NCBI RefSeq assembly: GCF_001422245.1
Contig: NZ_LMMM01000001.1
Span: forward strand, 187,422-251,421
Origin: Rhizobium sp. Leaf262
Lineage (GTDB): Bacteria; Pseudomonadota; Alphaproteobacteria; Rhizobiales; Rhizobiaceae
Length of the DNA: 64,000 nucleotides
Direction of reading: 5' to 3'
Shown here: positions 27,547 through 36,451 of the stretch, piece by piece
How positions within the stretch are numbered: the first letter of the stretch is position 1
Layout of the letters: the number at the start of each line of letters is the position of its first letter
Notes under the pieces: model-generated
Seen by the model: the letters and a program-made list of their open reading frames with translations, nothing else
Told to the model about the DNA's origin: nothing
Database searches by the model: none
Made by a program: the position numbers and the translations under genes

Positions 27547-29010
27547 TCAAACCGCAAAACGGCGGGGATGGGGTTCAAAAGCGTGATGAAGAACTGCCGA
27601 TGCTTTGATAGGGCCGTTGGTGCTGACGGCATTTGCCACCTGTTGCGCCACGAACACCGCGTGTTCCGTGACCTGCGGCAGGCCCATCAACTCTCCAAAC
27701 GTGCCGCGAGCAAGTGGACCCGCGATAAACAGATTGCCGATTGGCAGGCCATCCTTGCCCAGTGCGTGTGACTGAAGATCGCACGCGATCCCGAGGCCCG
27801 TTTCGCACGCCTGCAGATGGCCTGCATCAGCAAGACCGGCGAGGAAGGGTTGAGACTGCAAAATGTGCTGATGTGCCGGTCCGGTCGTCACCACGATGGC
27901 ATCGAAAACATGTTCCTCTGTGCCGGACGCTCCTCGCGGTGAAAGTGTCACGTGAAAACCGTTTTCCTGCGATGTCACCTGTGCCAGTCTTGCTGCGCGA
28001 AGGGTCAGGCGGTCGGCAGCGATAGCGCGGTCAAGCGCATCTTCCACCTGCGGCGCAATGCGAAAACGATGTGCATCCCAGAATGGCCGGGCCAGCCGCA
28101 CGATGCGTCGCCGTTCCTTCACGGGCAGCGCCCGCCATATGGAAAAGGCCTGACCGCGTACGGCATCCAGAACAGCATGCCAGCTCAAACCTTGAGCCTC
28201 AGCTTCTCTGACAGCGCGACGAATGGCGTGCAGCAGGTCGGATGCGCGCGACGATGAATGGGAGGAAAAATCGCCGAATGGTTCCTGCGTAATGCGCGCA
28301 TGCCCCCGCGAACGAAGACCGCGTCGCGAAATGGATGTAATCACGCCTTTATGCCCGCGCCGTTCCAGCGTCGCAACCACATCTGCGGCAGTGAGCCCAT
28401 TTCCGAGGATCAGCACCCGGTCATCTTGGGCGACAGGATCGAGAGCGTCCGAAATGGTAACATCGGCAATGAGTTTCGGGTGACCCTTGAACGGCAATAG
28501 CTGCTTGGGTAGCGCCGGTGCAGGATGGCTGGTTGCCAGCACCAGAAAATGTGCCTCGCTCTGCCCACCCAAGCTGTCTTCAATACGCCATCCCTGCTCA
28601 GATTGCGTGACGGAAACGACCTCGGCTTTGCGGTGTTCGACTACGCCGGATGCCAGCAGAGGTGCGATTTCGGCAGCGACATAATCACCAAATACAGCCC
28701 GGCGAGGGTAAGGCAGCCCATCGCGTCCGATCAGTCCTGCATCCTTTTTGTCTTCATCCGTCGTGGCGAGATAACGCAAAAAACTTTCGGGGTCGGCGGG
28801 GTCTGCCGACATTCTTCCTGCGGGCACATTGATACGATGTGCGGCCTCGTTCGAACTGTAGGCAAGGCCAGCGCCCACGCGGTCGCGTGGTTCATAGATC
28901 ACGATCTGCACCTTGCCGGAGCTGAGTGTGTTCAAGTGCAGCGCGAAAGCAGCGCCACTAAAACCACCGCCGATAACGGCGACAACTGGCAGCTCGGATG
29001 CTTGCGGCAT
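27547..29010 (-). CDS. FAD/NAD(P)-binding oxidoreductase inside the ssu operon
   Basis: A 487-residue flavoprotein. The ATG at 29010 is preferred because TTTTGGAGC precedes it at eight bases; an earlier ATG at 29043 is open. The N-terminal GGGFSGAAFALHL loop binds FAD, then AGLAYSS and RINVPAGRMSADP, and a second Rossmann element RVLILGNGLTAADVVATLERRGH. This is the NAD_binding_9 group related to lysine/ornithine monooxygenase-like proteins. It lies between ssuB and ssuD, where a classical ssu operon would carry none. It might be a reductase for the monooxygenase, or an independent N- or S-oxygenating step. Neither is shown by the sequence. Confidence 0.8.
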   Translation of the reverse strand: MPQASELPVVAVIGGGFSGAAFALHLNTLSSGKVQIVIYEPRDRVGAGLAYSSNEAAHRINVPAGRMSADPADPESFLRYLATTDEDKKDAGLIGRDGLPYPRRAVFGDYVAAEIAPLLASGVVEHRKAEVVSVTQSEQGWRIEDSLGGQSEAHFLVLATSHPAPALPKQLLPFKGHPKLIADVTISDALDPVAQDDRVLILGNGLTAADVVATLERRGHKGVITSISRRGLRSRGHARITQEPFGDFSSHSSSRASDLLHAIRRAVREAEAQGLSWHAVLDAVRGQAFSIWRALPVKERRRIVRLARPFWDAHRFRIAPQVEDALDRAIAADRLTLRAARLAQVTSQENGFHVTLSPRGASGTEEHVFDAIVVTTGPAHQHILQSQPFLAGLADAGHLQACETGLGIACDLQSHALGKDGLPIGNLFIAGPLARGTFGELMGLPQVTEHAVFVAQQVANAVSTNGPIKASAVLHHAFEPHPRRFAV

Positions 29011-29061
29011 GTCATGCTCCAAAATCAGGCCACTTTCCGACATCGCGTTTAAGAACAGGGC

Positions 29062-29817
29062 TCATGCACTTGCGCTGTGCTTGGTGCTAGACATGGACAA
29101 GGCCAGAAGCGCTGAGAGATGCTTGCGCAAAGCTGCGAAATCCGGCGATGTCCGGTCCCGCCTGCGCAGCAAATCGACAGAAACCTCCTGCAGAATCCTG
29201 CCGGGAAAAGGCTGCATGACAACGATGCGATCTGCCATGATGATGGCCTCCTCGATATCATGTGTGACGAGCAACATGGTCGAACCTGCTTCGTTCCAGA
29301 GATCGACGAGATGGTCTTGCAGGTCGGCGCGTGTCATCGCATCCAGTGCTGAAAAGGGCTCATCGAGCAAAAGCACCGATGGCTTCGTCACCAGTGCCCG
29401 CGCCAGTGCAACACGCTGCGCTTGACCACCCGAGAGCTCCTTGATCCACCGTTTTTCGTAGCCCAGAAGCCCGATCTTCTCGAGGACTTGTCGCACACGG
29501 TCCTGACGCTCCCCGGCATCGAGTGTCGACAGACCGAAACCGATATTATCGGCAACCGTCAGCCAGGGAAAAAGTCGAGGCTCCTGAAAGACGATGTTGA
29601 CCAGCGGGTCCGGCTCAACAAGGCGCTTGTTATCGAGACGTATTTCGCCGCTGCTCGGCGTTTCCAGCCCGGAAAGCAACCGCAGAAGTGTACTCTTGCC
29701 ACAACCGGAACCACCGATGACGGCAACGACTTCGCCTTCGCGGACAGTCAACGAGAAGCCCTCTAAAGCATGTATGCCGTTGGAGTAGATCTTCGAAAGA
29801 TTTCTGATATCCAGCAT
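29062..29817 (-). CDS. ssuB: Aliphatic sulfonate ABC transporter ATPase SsuB
   Basis: A 251-residue nucleotide-binding protein. Walker A is GGSGCGKST, the signature is ELSGGQAQRVALARAL, Walker B is VLLLDEPFSALDAMTR and the switch histidine is in LLVTHDIEEA. The ATG at 29817 overlaps the ssuC stop by one base; the open frame begins one codon earlier with TTG. The NitT/TauT/SsuB subfamily is indicated by IVFQEPRLFPWLTVADNIGFGL. It energises sulfonate uptake with SsuA and SsuC encoded immediately upstream. Confidence 0.93.
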   Translation of the reverse strand: MLDIRNLSKIYSNGIHALEGFSLTVREGEVVAVIGGSGCGKSTLLRLLSGLETPSSGEIRLDNKRLVEPDPLVNIVFQEPRLFPWLTVADNIGFGLSTLDAGERQDRVRQVLEKIGLLGYEKRWIKELSGGQAQRVALARALVTKPSVLLLDEPFSALDAMTRADLQDHLVDLWNEAGSTMLLVTHDIEEAIIMADRIVVMQPFPGRILQEVSVDLLRRRDRTSPDFAALRKHLSALLALSMSSTKHSASA

Positions 29818-30659
29818 CAATGCGGCCCGCCATGTGTGTCCTGCCAGCGCAGAAAGGGAGTGCTTAGCAAGATGACAATGGTGTCGGTTGCCTTGCCGAC
29901 GATGGCGAAAATCAGAATAGCGGCAAGGATCTGGTCTGGTTTGCCAAGTTGCTGGCCATCGACAAGCAGATATCCGAGTCCTTCTGATGCACCCATGAAT
30001 TCGGCGGCAACAACGAACATCCAGCCGAGCCCAAGGCCCGATCTGAGTGCAAGCACATAGCCCGGCAGGATCGACGGCAAAAGAATTCGCCGCACGAGTT
30101 CGAAGCCCGAGAGACGATAGATTCGGCCCACCTCAACGATACGCCGGTCGACGCCGACCACAGCTCCATAGACCCCTAGATAGACCGGAAAGAATACGCC
30201 GACGCCGATAAGGGCAATCTTGGAGGCTTCGAAAATTCCAAACCAGAGGATGAAGAGCGGCACCCAAGCGATGGAGGGGATGGCGCGAAGCGCTTGTAAG
30301 GTAGGATCGAAGATGCGCGCTGCTCTCGGCAAAAAGCCAGTCAGTGCGCCTAAAACGGTTCCGGTCACAGCACCCAGGACGAAGCCGAAAAGCACGCGTT
30401 TCAGCGTTACCCAGATATGGGTGAGAAGATCACCCGATATTGCAAGCTCCTGAACAGCTGCCAGTATTCGTGAAGGCGGAGGCATCAATCGTCCGCCAAC
30501 GATTCCCGCACGCACCAGAAGCTCCCAGCCGAGAATGACGGCAATAGGAAACACGATGCCGATCAACGGGTGATCAAGCAGTGAGAACCGGCGTCGCCGG
30601 TTCTCCTTTCTGTCGATCTCTGCTTGCCGCTTCAGCAGCACCGTGTCCAGCAGGGCCAT
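29817..30659 (-). CDS. ssuC: Aliphatic sulfonate ABC transporter permease SsuC
   Basis: A 280-residue inner-membrane protein of the BPD_transp_1 family with about six transmembrane segments (LIGIVFPIAVILGWELLV, VLFGFVLGAVTGTVLGAL, KIALIGVGVFFPVYLGVYGAV, ILIFAIVGKATDTIVILL). The cytoplasmic EAA-like loop is around YRLSGFELVRRILLPSILPGYV. It lies six bases after ssuA and overlaps ssuB, giving the usual ssuA-C-B order. Confidence 0.93.
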   Translation of the reverse strand: MALLDTVLLKRQAEIDRKENRRRRFSLLDHPLIGIVFPIAVILGWELLVRAGIVGGRLMPPPSRILAAVQELAISGDLLTHIWVTLKRVLFGFVLGAVTGTVLGALTGFLPRAARIFDPTLQALRAIPSIAWVPLFILWFGIFEASKIALIGVGVFFPVYLGVYGAVVGVDRRIVEVGRIYRLSGFELVRRILLPSILPGYVLALRSGLGLGWMFVVAAEFMGASEGLGYLLVDGQQLGKPDQILAAILIFAIVGKATDTIVILLSTPFLRWQDTHGGPH

Positions 30660-30665
30660 GAGAAC

Positions 30666-31631
30666 TCACTGACCCGGTGCAGGGGCGTAACTCGTATCGA
30701 TCAAGCTCGATACGCTTGCTTTGACGTCAACATCGGGCTTCACCACCCCCGCTTTCTGCAGTGCCAGACCTGCCGCCTCGATTGTCTGCGCCTGCTCATT
30801 TCCGATTTTCGACTGGCTGAGATCGGTGCGTTCCAGCTGACGCTCGATCACCGCATCTGGCAGTTTCGTGGCAGCCACAAGGGCGGCCTTCAGTTTGGCC
30901 GGGTCCTTGCGAGCTTCATCGCGGGCGCGCTCATAAGCTGCCAGTACCCGCTTGACGATTTCGGGATGCTCCTTGGCAAACTCTTCGCGCACATTCAGCA
31001 CTCCCCAGGTGTTGTTGGCAGCATTGCGGTGAAACAGGATGTCGCCATCTTCAATTTCAGCGGAGGCCATAATCGGATCGAGACCGGCCCAGGCGGCCAC
31101 ATCGCCGCGCTTCAGCGCCAGCCGGCCATCGGCATGCTGTAGCAGCACAAGTGTCACGTCTTTTTCAGTAAGGCCAGCATCTGCAAGCGCACGTACGAGG
31201 AAGATATGCGGGTCTGTGCCACGCGTCACAGCAATCGCCTTGCCCTTCAACTCCTCGACCTTGGTAATGCCGGTATCCTTGCGGGTGACCAGAGCCGTCC
31301 ATTCAGGCTTCGAGTAGACATAGACCGACTTGATAGGATTGCCGTTGATACGGCCAATGAGAGCCGCGGCACCTGCTGTCGAGCCAAAATCCAGAGAACT
31401 GGCATTGAGGAATTCGAGCGCCTTGTTGGAACCGGCCGATTGCACCCAGGTGATCTTGATGCCGTCCTTTTCGAACTCTTTTTCCAGCAATCCATCATTC
31501 TTGAGGACGAGGCTGACTGGATTGTATGTGGCCCAATCGATGCGGATTTCAGAAATGTCCGCAGCCTGTGCATGCCCCAACGCCACCAAACCTGCCAACG
31601 CACCGAACGCCGACGCAATCCATGATCTCAT
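30666..31631 (-). CDS. ssuA: Aliphatic sulfonate-binding protein SsuA
   Basis: A 321-residue periplasmic receptor, first gene of the ssu operon. Residues 1-23 form a signal peptide (MRSWIASAFGALAGLVALGHAQA). The mature part is a type-II binding fold of the NMT1/SsuA family: IRIDWATYNPVSLVLKNDGLLEKEF, WVQSAGSNKALEFLNASSLDFGSTAGAAAL, KGKAIAVTRGTDPHIFLV and VAAWAGLDPIMA. It delivers alkanesulfonates to SsuBC. The SQSKIGNEQ C-terminal part is family-like. Confidence 0.93.
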   Translation of the reverse strand: MRSWIASAFGALAGLVALGHAQAADISEIRIDWATYNPVSLVLKNDGLLEKEFEKDGIKITWVQSAGSNKALEFLNASSLDFGSTAGAAALIGRINGNPIKSVYVYSKPEWTALVTRKDTGITKVEELKGKAIAVTRGTDPHIFLVRALADAGLTEKDVTLVLLQHADGRLALKRGDVAAWAGLDPIMASAEIEDGDILFHRNAANNTWGVLNVREEFAKEHPEIVKRVLAAYERARDEARKDPAKLKAALVAATKLPDAVIERQLERTDLSQSKIGNEQAQTIEAAGLALQKAGVVKPDVDVKASVSSLIDTSYAPAPGQ

Positions 31632-31941
31632 ATCTCGATCTCCAAATTAGATTGCTTAGCTTCTGGCAATTCCAACCAATTTGTAATCCGCGCGCATTCT
31701 AAGTTTTTGTCGTTAAGAGGAATATCGCCGCTGTCTCCATGAATTCGTGTAGCGGAATTTTCTGAGCGGCGTTTCGAGCTTTTGAATATCGTGAGATGGG
31801 TGCTTTGGGTTTTGACCTCGGCAATGCGTCTTCTAAAAGCGGGCAATGCTTTGAAATGTTGAGTTACTGACGCGTCGCTCTGTCCCGAACGACGCAACCG
31901 CCTTTCGCTTTTGGCCCCAACCAAACGTTTGGGTCCCGCTT
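31632..31941. promoter_or_regulatory. Intergenic region upstream of ssuA
   Basis: A 310-base non-coding gap between the molybdopterin gene end and ssuA. It should contain the ssu promoter. A perfect 12-base palindrome CCAAACGTTTGG lies at 31921-31932, and an inverted pair TAAAAGCGGG (31834-31843) / CCCGCTTTTA (31935-31944) brackets part of the gap, the second arm covering the stop codon. The palindrome shares the AAACGTTT core seen at 14520-14527. A frame running through it at 31628-32149 has no ribosome-binding site and is not called. Confidence 0.4.
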
Positions 31942-34900
31942 TTAAAAATCGATTGTCATGTCGCTGAGCGGAATGGACTGGCAGGTCAGACAGCGATCGG
32001 GTTCGAGTTCGGTTGCGACAGGACAGAGAAACTGTCCCGCAATCACCTTGACCACGCAGCTTTCGCATTGCCCGACCTGACAGCCGCTTGGAAGTGAAAT
32101 GCCAGCGGCCAATGCTGACGCCAATAGCGACCCGGAATCCTTGGTCCACTCGAAGCTTGAGCCGCTTCGGGCAAGGGTAATGCGCGCCGGTGCGATCTCC
32201 TTGGGCAATGCGATTTCACTTTTGAAGGCTTCGGCAATGATATCGGCGGTGGGGAGCCCCCGTGCAACGAGTGCACGTCGGATACCGTCCATCAGGGCCG
32301 CTGGGCCGCAAAGATAGACCAATGGGCGGCTGGCGAGCAGTGTGTCGTCGATCGTCGCGACGATCTGGCAGACATCACCACCCATTCGAATATGCGCCTT
32401 TTCGGGAGCATCGCCGCGCCGAAGCCAGAGGTTGAAGGATAGCCGTTCGGTTTTTTCGGCCAGGCTTGTGAGCTCGTTTTCGAAAACGGCGGTCTCGAGT
32501 GTTCCGGCTACGTAATGGAGGGTCACGAGTGCCGAATTGCCGCGCTCTGCGGCGGCTCTTGATGCGGAGAGAAACGGTGTCACGCCAATGCCGCCTGCGA
32601 TGCAGACAATTGGTCTGTCGATCTTGGGCGAGATGACGAAACTGCCTGATGGCGGCGTCACCATCAAGCTGGCGCCCAGTTCCAGATGATCATGGAAATG
32701 GTGCGACATGGAGAAGGAAACGAGCGGATTGGCACTCGGACTGCGCCTTACCGCAATCTCGAACTGATCGGATTGCGATCCCTTCGAAATCAGGGAGTAA
32801 AAACGCCGCTCCTGCGCACCCGGCAATCTGATCCCGATGTGTTGTCCCGGTAGAAAAGCGGGCAGCATCGCGCCGTCGGTCGGCTTCAGGACAAGCCGAA
32901 GGACAGTTCCTGCGAGCGTTTCGCGTTCTGCAACGATAAAGGCGCGCTCACCCGACCAGTTGCCAGCCGAGGCGGCGGTATCTCGACGGACTGAGCAAGA
33001 CATGTGGCGCAACGGCGGCGCGCCGCTGACGGGATCACGGGTGGTGTCGCGAATGATCGCATTGATGTTGCTGCTGTTTCTACCAAAAGACGGCAGCTCC
33101 CCCCGCCCCAGCGCGTCATTGCCCTGCCACCAGCCAAATTCTGCAATGGCGACATCGTCGGCGAGGTCGTTGTTGATGTGTGCCCGCAGACGAACGCTTC
33201 CATGTGGCGTCGTGACACGTGCCCAATCATTCTCGACCAAGCCTTCGCGCGATGCGAGTGCAGACGAAATTTCGATGGCCGGATCGGCAGAACGCCGCCT
33301 CAGCGACGTGATGTTGCGCAGCGATGAATGCGTGTAATAACCCGATTTTGCCGTCGTCAGGATGATGGGAAAGTCAGGGTCCAGAGGCGGCGGGGGAGTG
33401 GCAGAGGCGATGGCTGGATATCCATGATCATGCAACTGTGCCGAATGAATTTCGATACGCCGTGACGCTGTGCGGAAACCTGTCGGCCGTCCGTTCGCAT
33501 CCGGTTTTGCATAGGCGCGCTCAGTGTCTGGTTGCTCCAGCGTGATCCCTTCAGGCGATGCCCGCAACCGCTCCACGCTCAAGCCCGCGGGTTCTAAAAC
33601 TATGTCGAGAGCCCTGACGAAAGGTCCGTGCCAGACATCGCCTGGTAACCCCAGACGCGCGCCAAGGCCACGCGCGATGGCATAGTCCGGTATCGCCTTG
33701 CCAGGCGGTGGCAAAAGGGCGGGTCTGAACTGAATATGTGCTGCCGCCTTCTGTGAAATTTCGAACCCGATGCGCAAGGCGTCATGCTCCCATGGTGCCG
33801 TAACGGGCAGAAGAATATCGGCCGTCTGTGCCATTGGGGTCATGAAGAGGTCGCAATGAACCTGGAATTCCAGTTGCTCCAGAGCTCGTTGGGTGCGCGG
33901 TGCGTCGGGATGAGTCAACGGCATGTTGGCTCCGAAACCGATGAGCGCGCGAACGCGGTTGTCGGCGTTGCCCTCGATGGACGCGCATAAATCCCGTGCC
34001 GTTACAAACCCGTGGCACGGCGGGCCGAGTGGCAATTCCGCACGGCCAAGTGCCTTTTCCAACTGTGCGGCAGGCAGACTTTGGAAGTCGGCGATCTTTC
34101 CGGTCGCAGGCCCGGCAAACCAGCGATTGCCACCGGCCCTGTCAACATCGTCACGCAGAGCAAACAGGCTGGATATGGCGCGGGTGGTCTGCGTTGCGTC
34201 CAGCGCCTGCGCAACTCCTGTCCAGTGATAATAGGAAATGCGTGGCGATGAGGCCATGAGGTCGAAAAACTCGACCAGTTGTGTCTCGGGGATGCCCGTT
34301 GTTGCAGCGACCGTTGCAAGGTCCCACGCCGCACTTGCCTCGCGCAGCAGAGCAAGCGCTGTGGCGCAGCGGTATTCCCGCCCCTGCCGATCCATGATGC
34401 TTCCATCGAAAAGCAGATCGGTGTCTGGGCTCAGACCGTAATGGAGCGCAGGATTGACGACCTCTGTCGAGCCATCCGCTTTTACGGTAACGTATCCACC
34501 ATCCGCGCCGAAATCTGATCCGGAAAGCTTACCGCCCGTCTGGCGATCAACCAGAAAAGCGGCGTCAGTCCAGTCGCGAACGAAATCTTCTGCGAAACGC
34601 TTTTGCTCGATCAGAAAACGGATCGCCCCCATGGCCAGTGCGGCGTCTGCACCGGGTCGGATACGCAGCCAAAGATCGGATTGTTCTCCACTGCCGGAGC
34701 GCTTGGGATCGATGACGACAAGACGAGCGCCGCGCTGTCTTGCCTCCGCGATACGTTGTGCTTCCGCCAGCCAGGTTCGTGCCGGGTTGTGACCCCACAG
34801 AATGATGACATCGGCATTGGCAAAGTCCGACACGCCCAAAGGCTGGCCGAATGTGAATGCCTGCGTGTAGTCTTTCTGGAAGTTGCAGACCTCCACTGAT

Positions 34901-35331
34901 GCCACAAAATTCGGCGTGCCGAATTGCCATGCCAGACGCAAAATCCAGTCGATGCTGTCAGAAATTGCGGTTCCGCTTGGGGTCGTGGATGCCATCGCCA
35001 CCGCTTCGGCACCGTAGTGATCTCGGATATGTGCCATCCGGGCTGCAATTTCATCCAGCGCTTCGTCGTAACCAATCTCCTTCCAGCCTGGATCGGCGCT
35101 TCCTTTCGGATTGGTGCGCTTTAGAGGGACGGTCAGACGATCTGGGTGATGGGCAATTTCCGGTGCTGCGCGGCCTTTGGCACACAAGGAGCCGCCGGTC
35201 GGATGATCGCGGTCGGGTTCGACAGCCACCATCCGCCCGTTTTCGACGGTGTAGATTGCGCCGCATCTGGATTTGCACAGCGTGCAGTAAGCACGCGTCT
35301 TGAAAGAGCCGGAAGGCGAGGCGTGCTGCAT
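31942..35331 (-). CDS. Molybdopterin oxidoreductase fused to FAD/NAD reductase and [2Fe-2S] ferredoxin
   Basis: A 1,129-residue three-module enzyme. Residues 1-60 bind a [4Fe-4S] cluster through C16-x2-C19-x3-C23-x26-C50. Residues about 60-750 are the Mo-bis-MGD catalytic fold (DMSO reductase superfamily) with ILWGHNPARTWLAEAQ, IDPKRSGSGEQSDLWLRIRPGAD and the C-terminal dinucleotide-binding domain. C149 (SVEVCNF) lies where related Nap/formate dehydrogenase enzymes place a Mo-ligating Cys. Residues about 790-1045 are a ferredoxin-NADP reductase module (RRFYSLIS, GGIGVTPFLSA, YLCGP). The end is a plant-type ferredoxin with C1084-x4-C1089-x2-C1092 and C1117. No Tat signal is seen, so it is cytosolic and could draw electrons directly from NAD(P)H. 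Substrate is unknown; assimilatory nitrate, formate-like or S-/N-oxide chemistry are candidates. Confidence 0.9.
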   Translation of the reverse strand: MQHASPSGSFKTRAYCTLCKSRCGAIYTVENGRMVAVEPDRDHPTGGSLCAKGRAAPEIAHHPDRLTVPLKRTNPKGSADPGWKEIGYDEALDEIAARMAHIRDHYGAEAVAMASTTPSGTAISDSIDWILRLAWQFGTPNFVASVEVCNFQKDYTQAFTFGQPLGVSDFANADVIILWGHNPARTWLAEAQRIAEARQRGARLVVIDPKRSGSGEQSDLWLRIRPGADAALAMGAIRFLIEQKRFAEDFVRDWTDAAFLVDRQTGGKLSGSDFGADGGYVTVKADGSTEVVNPALHYGLSPDTDLLFDGSIMDRQGREYRCATALALLREASAAWDLATVAATTGIPETQLVEFFDLMASSPRISYYHWTGVAQALDATQTTRAISSLFALRDDVDRAGGNRWFAGPATGKIADFQSLPAAQLEKALGRAELPLGPPCHGFVTARDLCASIEGNADNRVRALIGFGANMPLTHPDAPRTQRALEQLEFQVHCDLFMTPMAQTADILLPVTAPWEHDALRIGFEISQKAAAHIQFRPALLPPPGKAIPDYAIARGLGARLGLPGDVWHGPFVRALDIVLEPAGLSVERLRASPEGITLEQPDTERAYAKPDANGRPTGFRTASRRIEIHSAQLHDHGYPAIASATPPPPLDPDFPIILTTAKSGYYTHSSLRNITSLRRRSADPAIEISSALASREGLVENDWARVTTPHGSVRLRAHINNDLADDVAIAEFGWWQGNDALGRGELPSFGRNSSNINAIIRDTTRDPVSGAPPLRHMSCSVRRDTAASAGNWSGERAFIVAERETLAGTVLRLVLKPTDGAMLPAFLPGQHIGIRLPGAQERRFYSLISKGSQSDQFEIAVRRSPSANPLVSFSMSHHFHDHLELGASLMVTPPSGSFVISPKIDRPIVCIAGGIGVTPFLSASRAAAERGNSALVTLHYVAGTLETAVFENELTSLAEKTERLSFNLWLRRGDAPEKAHIRMGGDVCQIVATIDDTLLASRPLVYLCGPAALMDGIRRALVARGLPTADIIAEAFKSEIALPKEIAPARITLARSGSSFEWTKDSGSLLASALAAGISLPSGCQVGQCESCVVKVIAGQFLCPVATELEPDRCLTCQSIPLSDMTIDF

Positions 35332-35416
35332 GATCGCGTCCTTGTGTTCGTGCCGCTTTTACCCGCCGCTGTAAACCGTGCGTTGACGGTCAACGAGACA
35401 GCCTAACGCAACGTCG

Positions 35417-36343
35417 TCAGATCATGCCCAACTCTTTTAGCGTTGTCGCGATCTGTTCACGGTGGAGATCGGTGACGTCACGCAGAGGAGGCCTGACCCT
35501 TCCACCCGGCAGCCCGCGTGCGTTGAGTGCGGCTTTGAGGATGGCAGGGCCGGAGCCGAAGCGGCCGATCAGGTCTGGTGTGTACCATTCCCTCATCAAC
35601 ACCCGGTCCTTCAGGCCGCAGGCACGCGCTGCTTCGAGATCACCCGCCCAGAGATTGTCGTAGAAACCGGTCTGCGCACGGCCCAGAACACCGCCCGCGC
35701 CCATCGTGCCATCGCCATCATGCACGGATAGCATGGTGAGACCGAGTTCGTTCATGGGAAAACCGAAAACACGGACCTTGTCCTTGAGGGCAAAAAAGGT
35801 TTCGGCAAAGCGTGAGAAATCGGGTGTCGACTGCTTGATCGCCACCACGGCATCAATGTCGGCTAGACGCTCCAGCAGCGACAAGGGCATATCGATACCC
35901 GTGCCGGGCGGCCAGTTATAGACGCAGATGGGCAGTTCGGTTGCAGCACCGACAGTGGTGTAGAAATCGACGATTTCATCGGCGTTGGGACGGACGTATG
36001 GCGGCGGTGTGAGCAATATTCCATCGAAACCGGCACTTTTGGCAACGGCTGAAAATTCGATGCTTTCCTGTGCGGTGAAGCTGGAGCAGCCTGCGATCAG
36101 CGGCAGTTTGCCGCGCATCTGTTCGCCCGTCTTCTCAAAGAGACGTGCCCGCTCCATCTTGGACATGCTGGTCCACTCGCCGGTTGTTCCAGCCAGAACG
36201 AGACCGTGCATGCCCTCACCATGCAGCCATTCCAGGAGAAGGCCGAGCCTGGCTTCATCAAGAGAAAGGTCGTCTTTGAAAGGTGTCGTGATGGCTGGTA
36301 GGTAGCCACGCCAGTTCACGCGCGATCTCTTATTCTGGGTCAT
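35417..36343 (-). CDS. Dihydrodipicolinate synthase (DapA) family lyase/deaminase
   Basis: A 308-residue class-I aldolase-type TIM barrel. The substrate-binding GTTGE loop is at 52-56, the catalytic Tyr is Y142 in CVYNWPPGTG and the Schiff-base Lys is K170 in AIKQST. It is not the housekeeping DapA: its neighbours are a peptidase, a binding protein and, divergently, an opine/hydroxyproline-type oxidase. Family members acting in such places include 4-hydroxy-pyrroline-2-carboxylate deaminase (HypD), ketoglutarate-semialdehyde-forming dehydratases and N-acetylneuraminate lyase. A HypD-like step after an amino-acid oxidase fits the context but is inference. A hairpin lies upstream at 36419-36441. 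Confidence 0.85.
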   Translation of the reverse strand: MTQNKRSRVNWRGYLPAITTPFKDDLSLDEARLGLLLEWLHGEGMHGLVLAGTTGEWTSMSKMERARLFEKTGEQMRGKLPLIAGCSSFTAQESIEFSAVAKSAGFDGILLTPPPYVRPNADEIVDFYTTVGAATELPICVYNWPPGTGIDMPLSLLERLADIDAVVAIKQSTPDFSRFAETFFALKDKVRVFGFPMNELGLTMLSVHDGDGTMGAGGVLGRAQTGFYDNLWAGDLEAARACGLKDRVLMREWYTPDLIGRFGSGPAILKAALNARGLPGGRVRPPLRDVTDLHREQIATTLKELGMI

Positions 36344-36418
36344 GTCATTCTCCGGATATGGTCATGCGTCGGCTGTGTCTCGTGTAAGAGACGACGCATC
36401 TGTACTGATGTGGAAAGA

Positions 36419-36441
36419 CACGCCCTCGAGGCACGGGCGTG
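36419..36441 (-). terminator. Hairpin between carboxypeptidase and DapA-family genes
   Basis: CACGCCC (36419-36425) and GGGCGTG (36435-36441) form a 7-bp stem with a nine-base loop, ten bases past the stop of the minus-strand carboxypeptidase gene. Downstream on the minus strand is TGTCTTTCC. A second short hairpin (GTCTC/GAGAC) lies near 36377-36391. Confidence 0.5.
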
Positions 36442-36451
36442 CCGTCTATGT

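Noticed and set aside
31628..32149. 173-codon minus-strand frame upstream of ssuA
   Set aside because: It overlaps the well-supported molybdopterin gene end and is rich in Arg/Ser without a domain; treated as chance.
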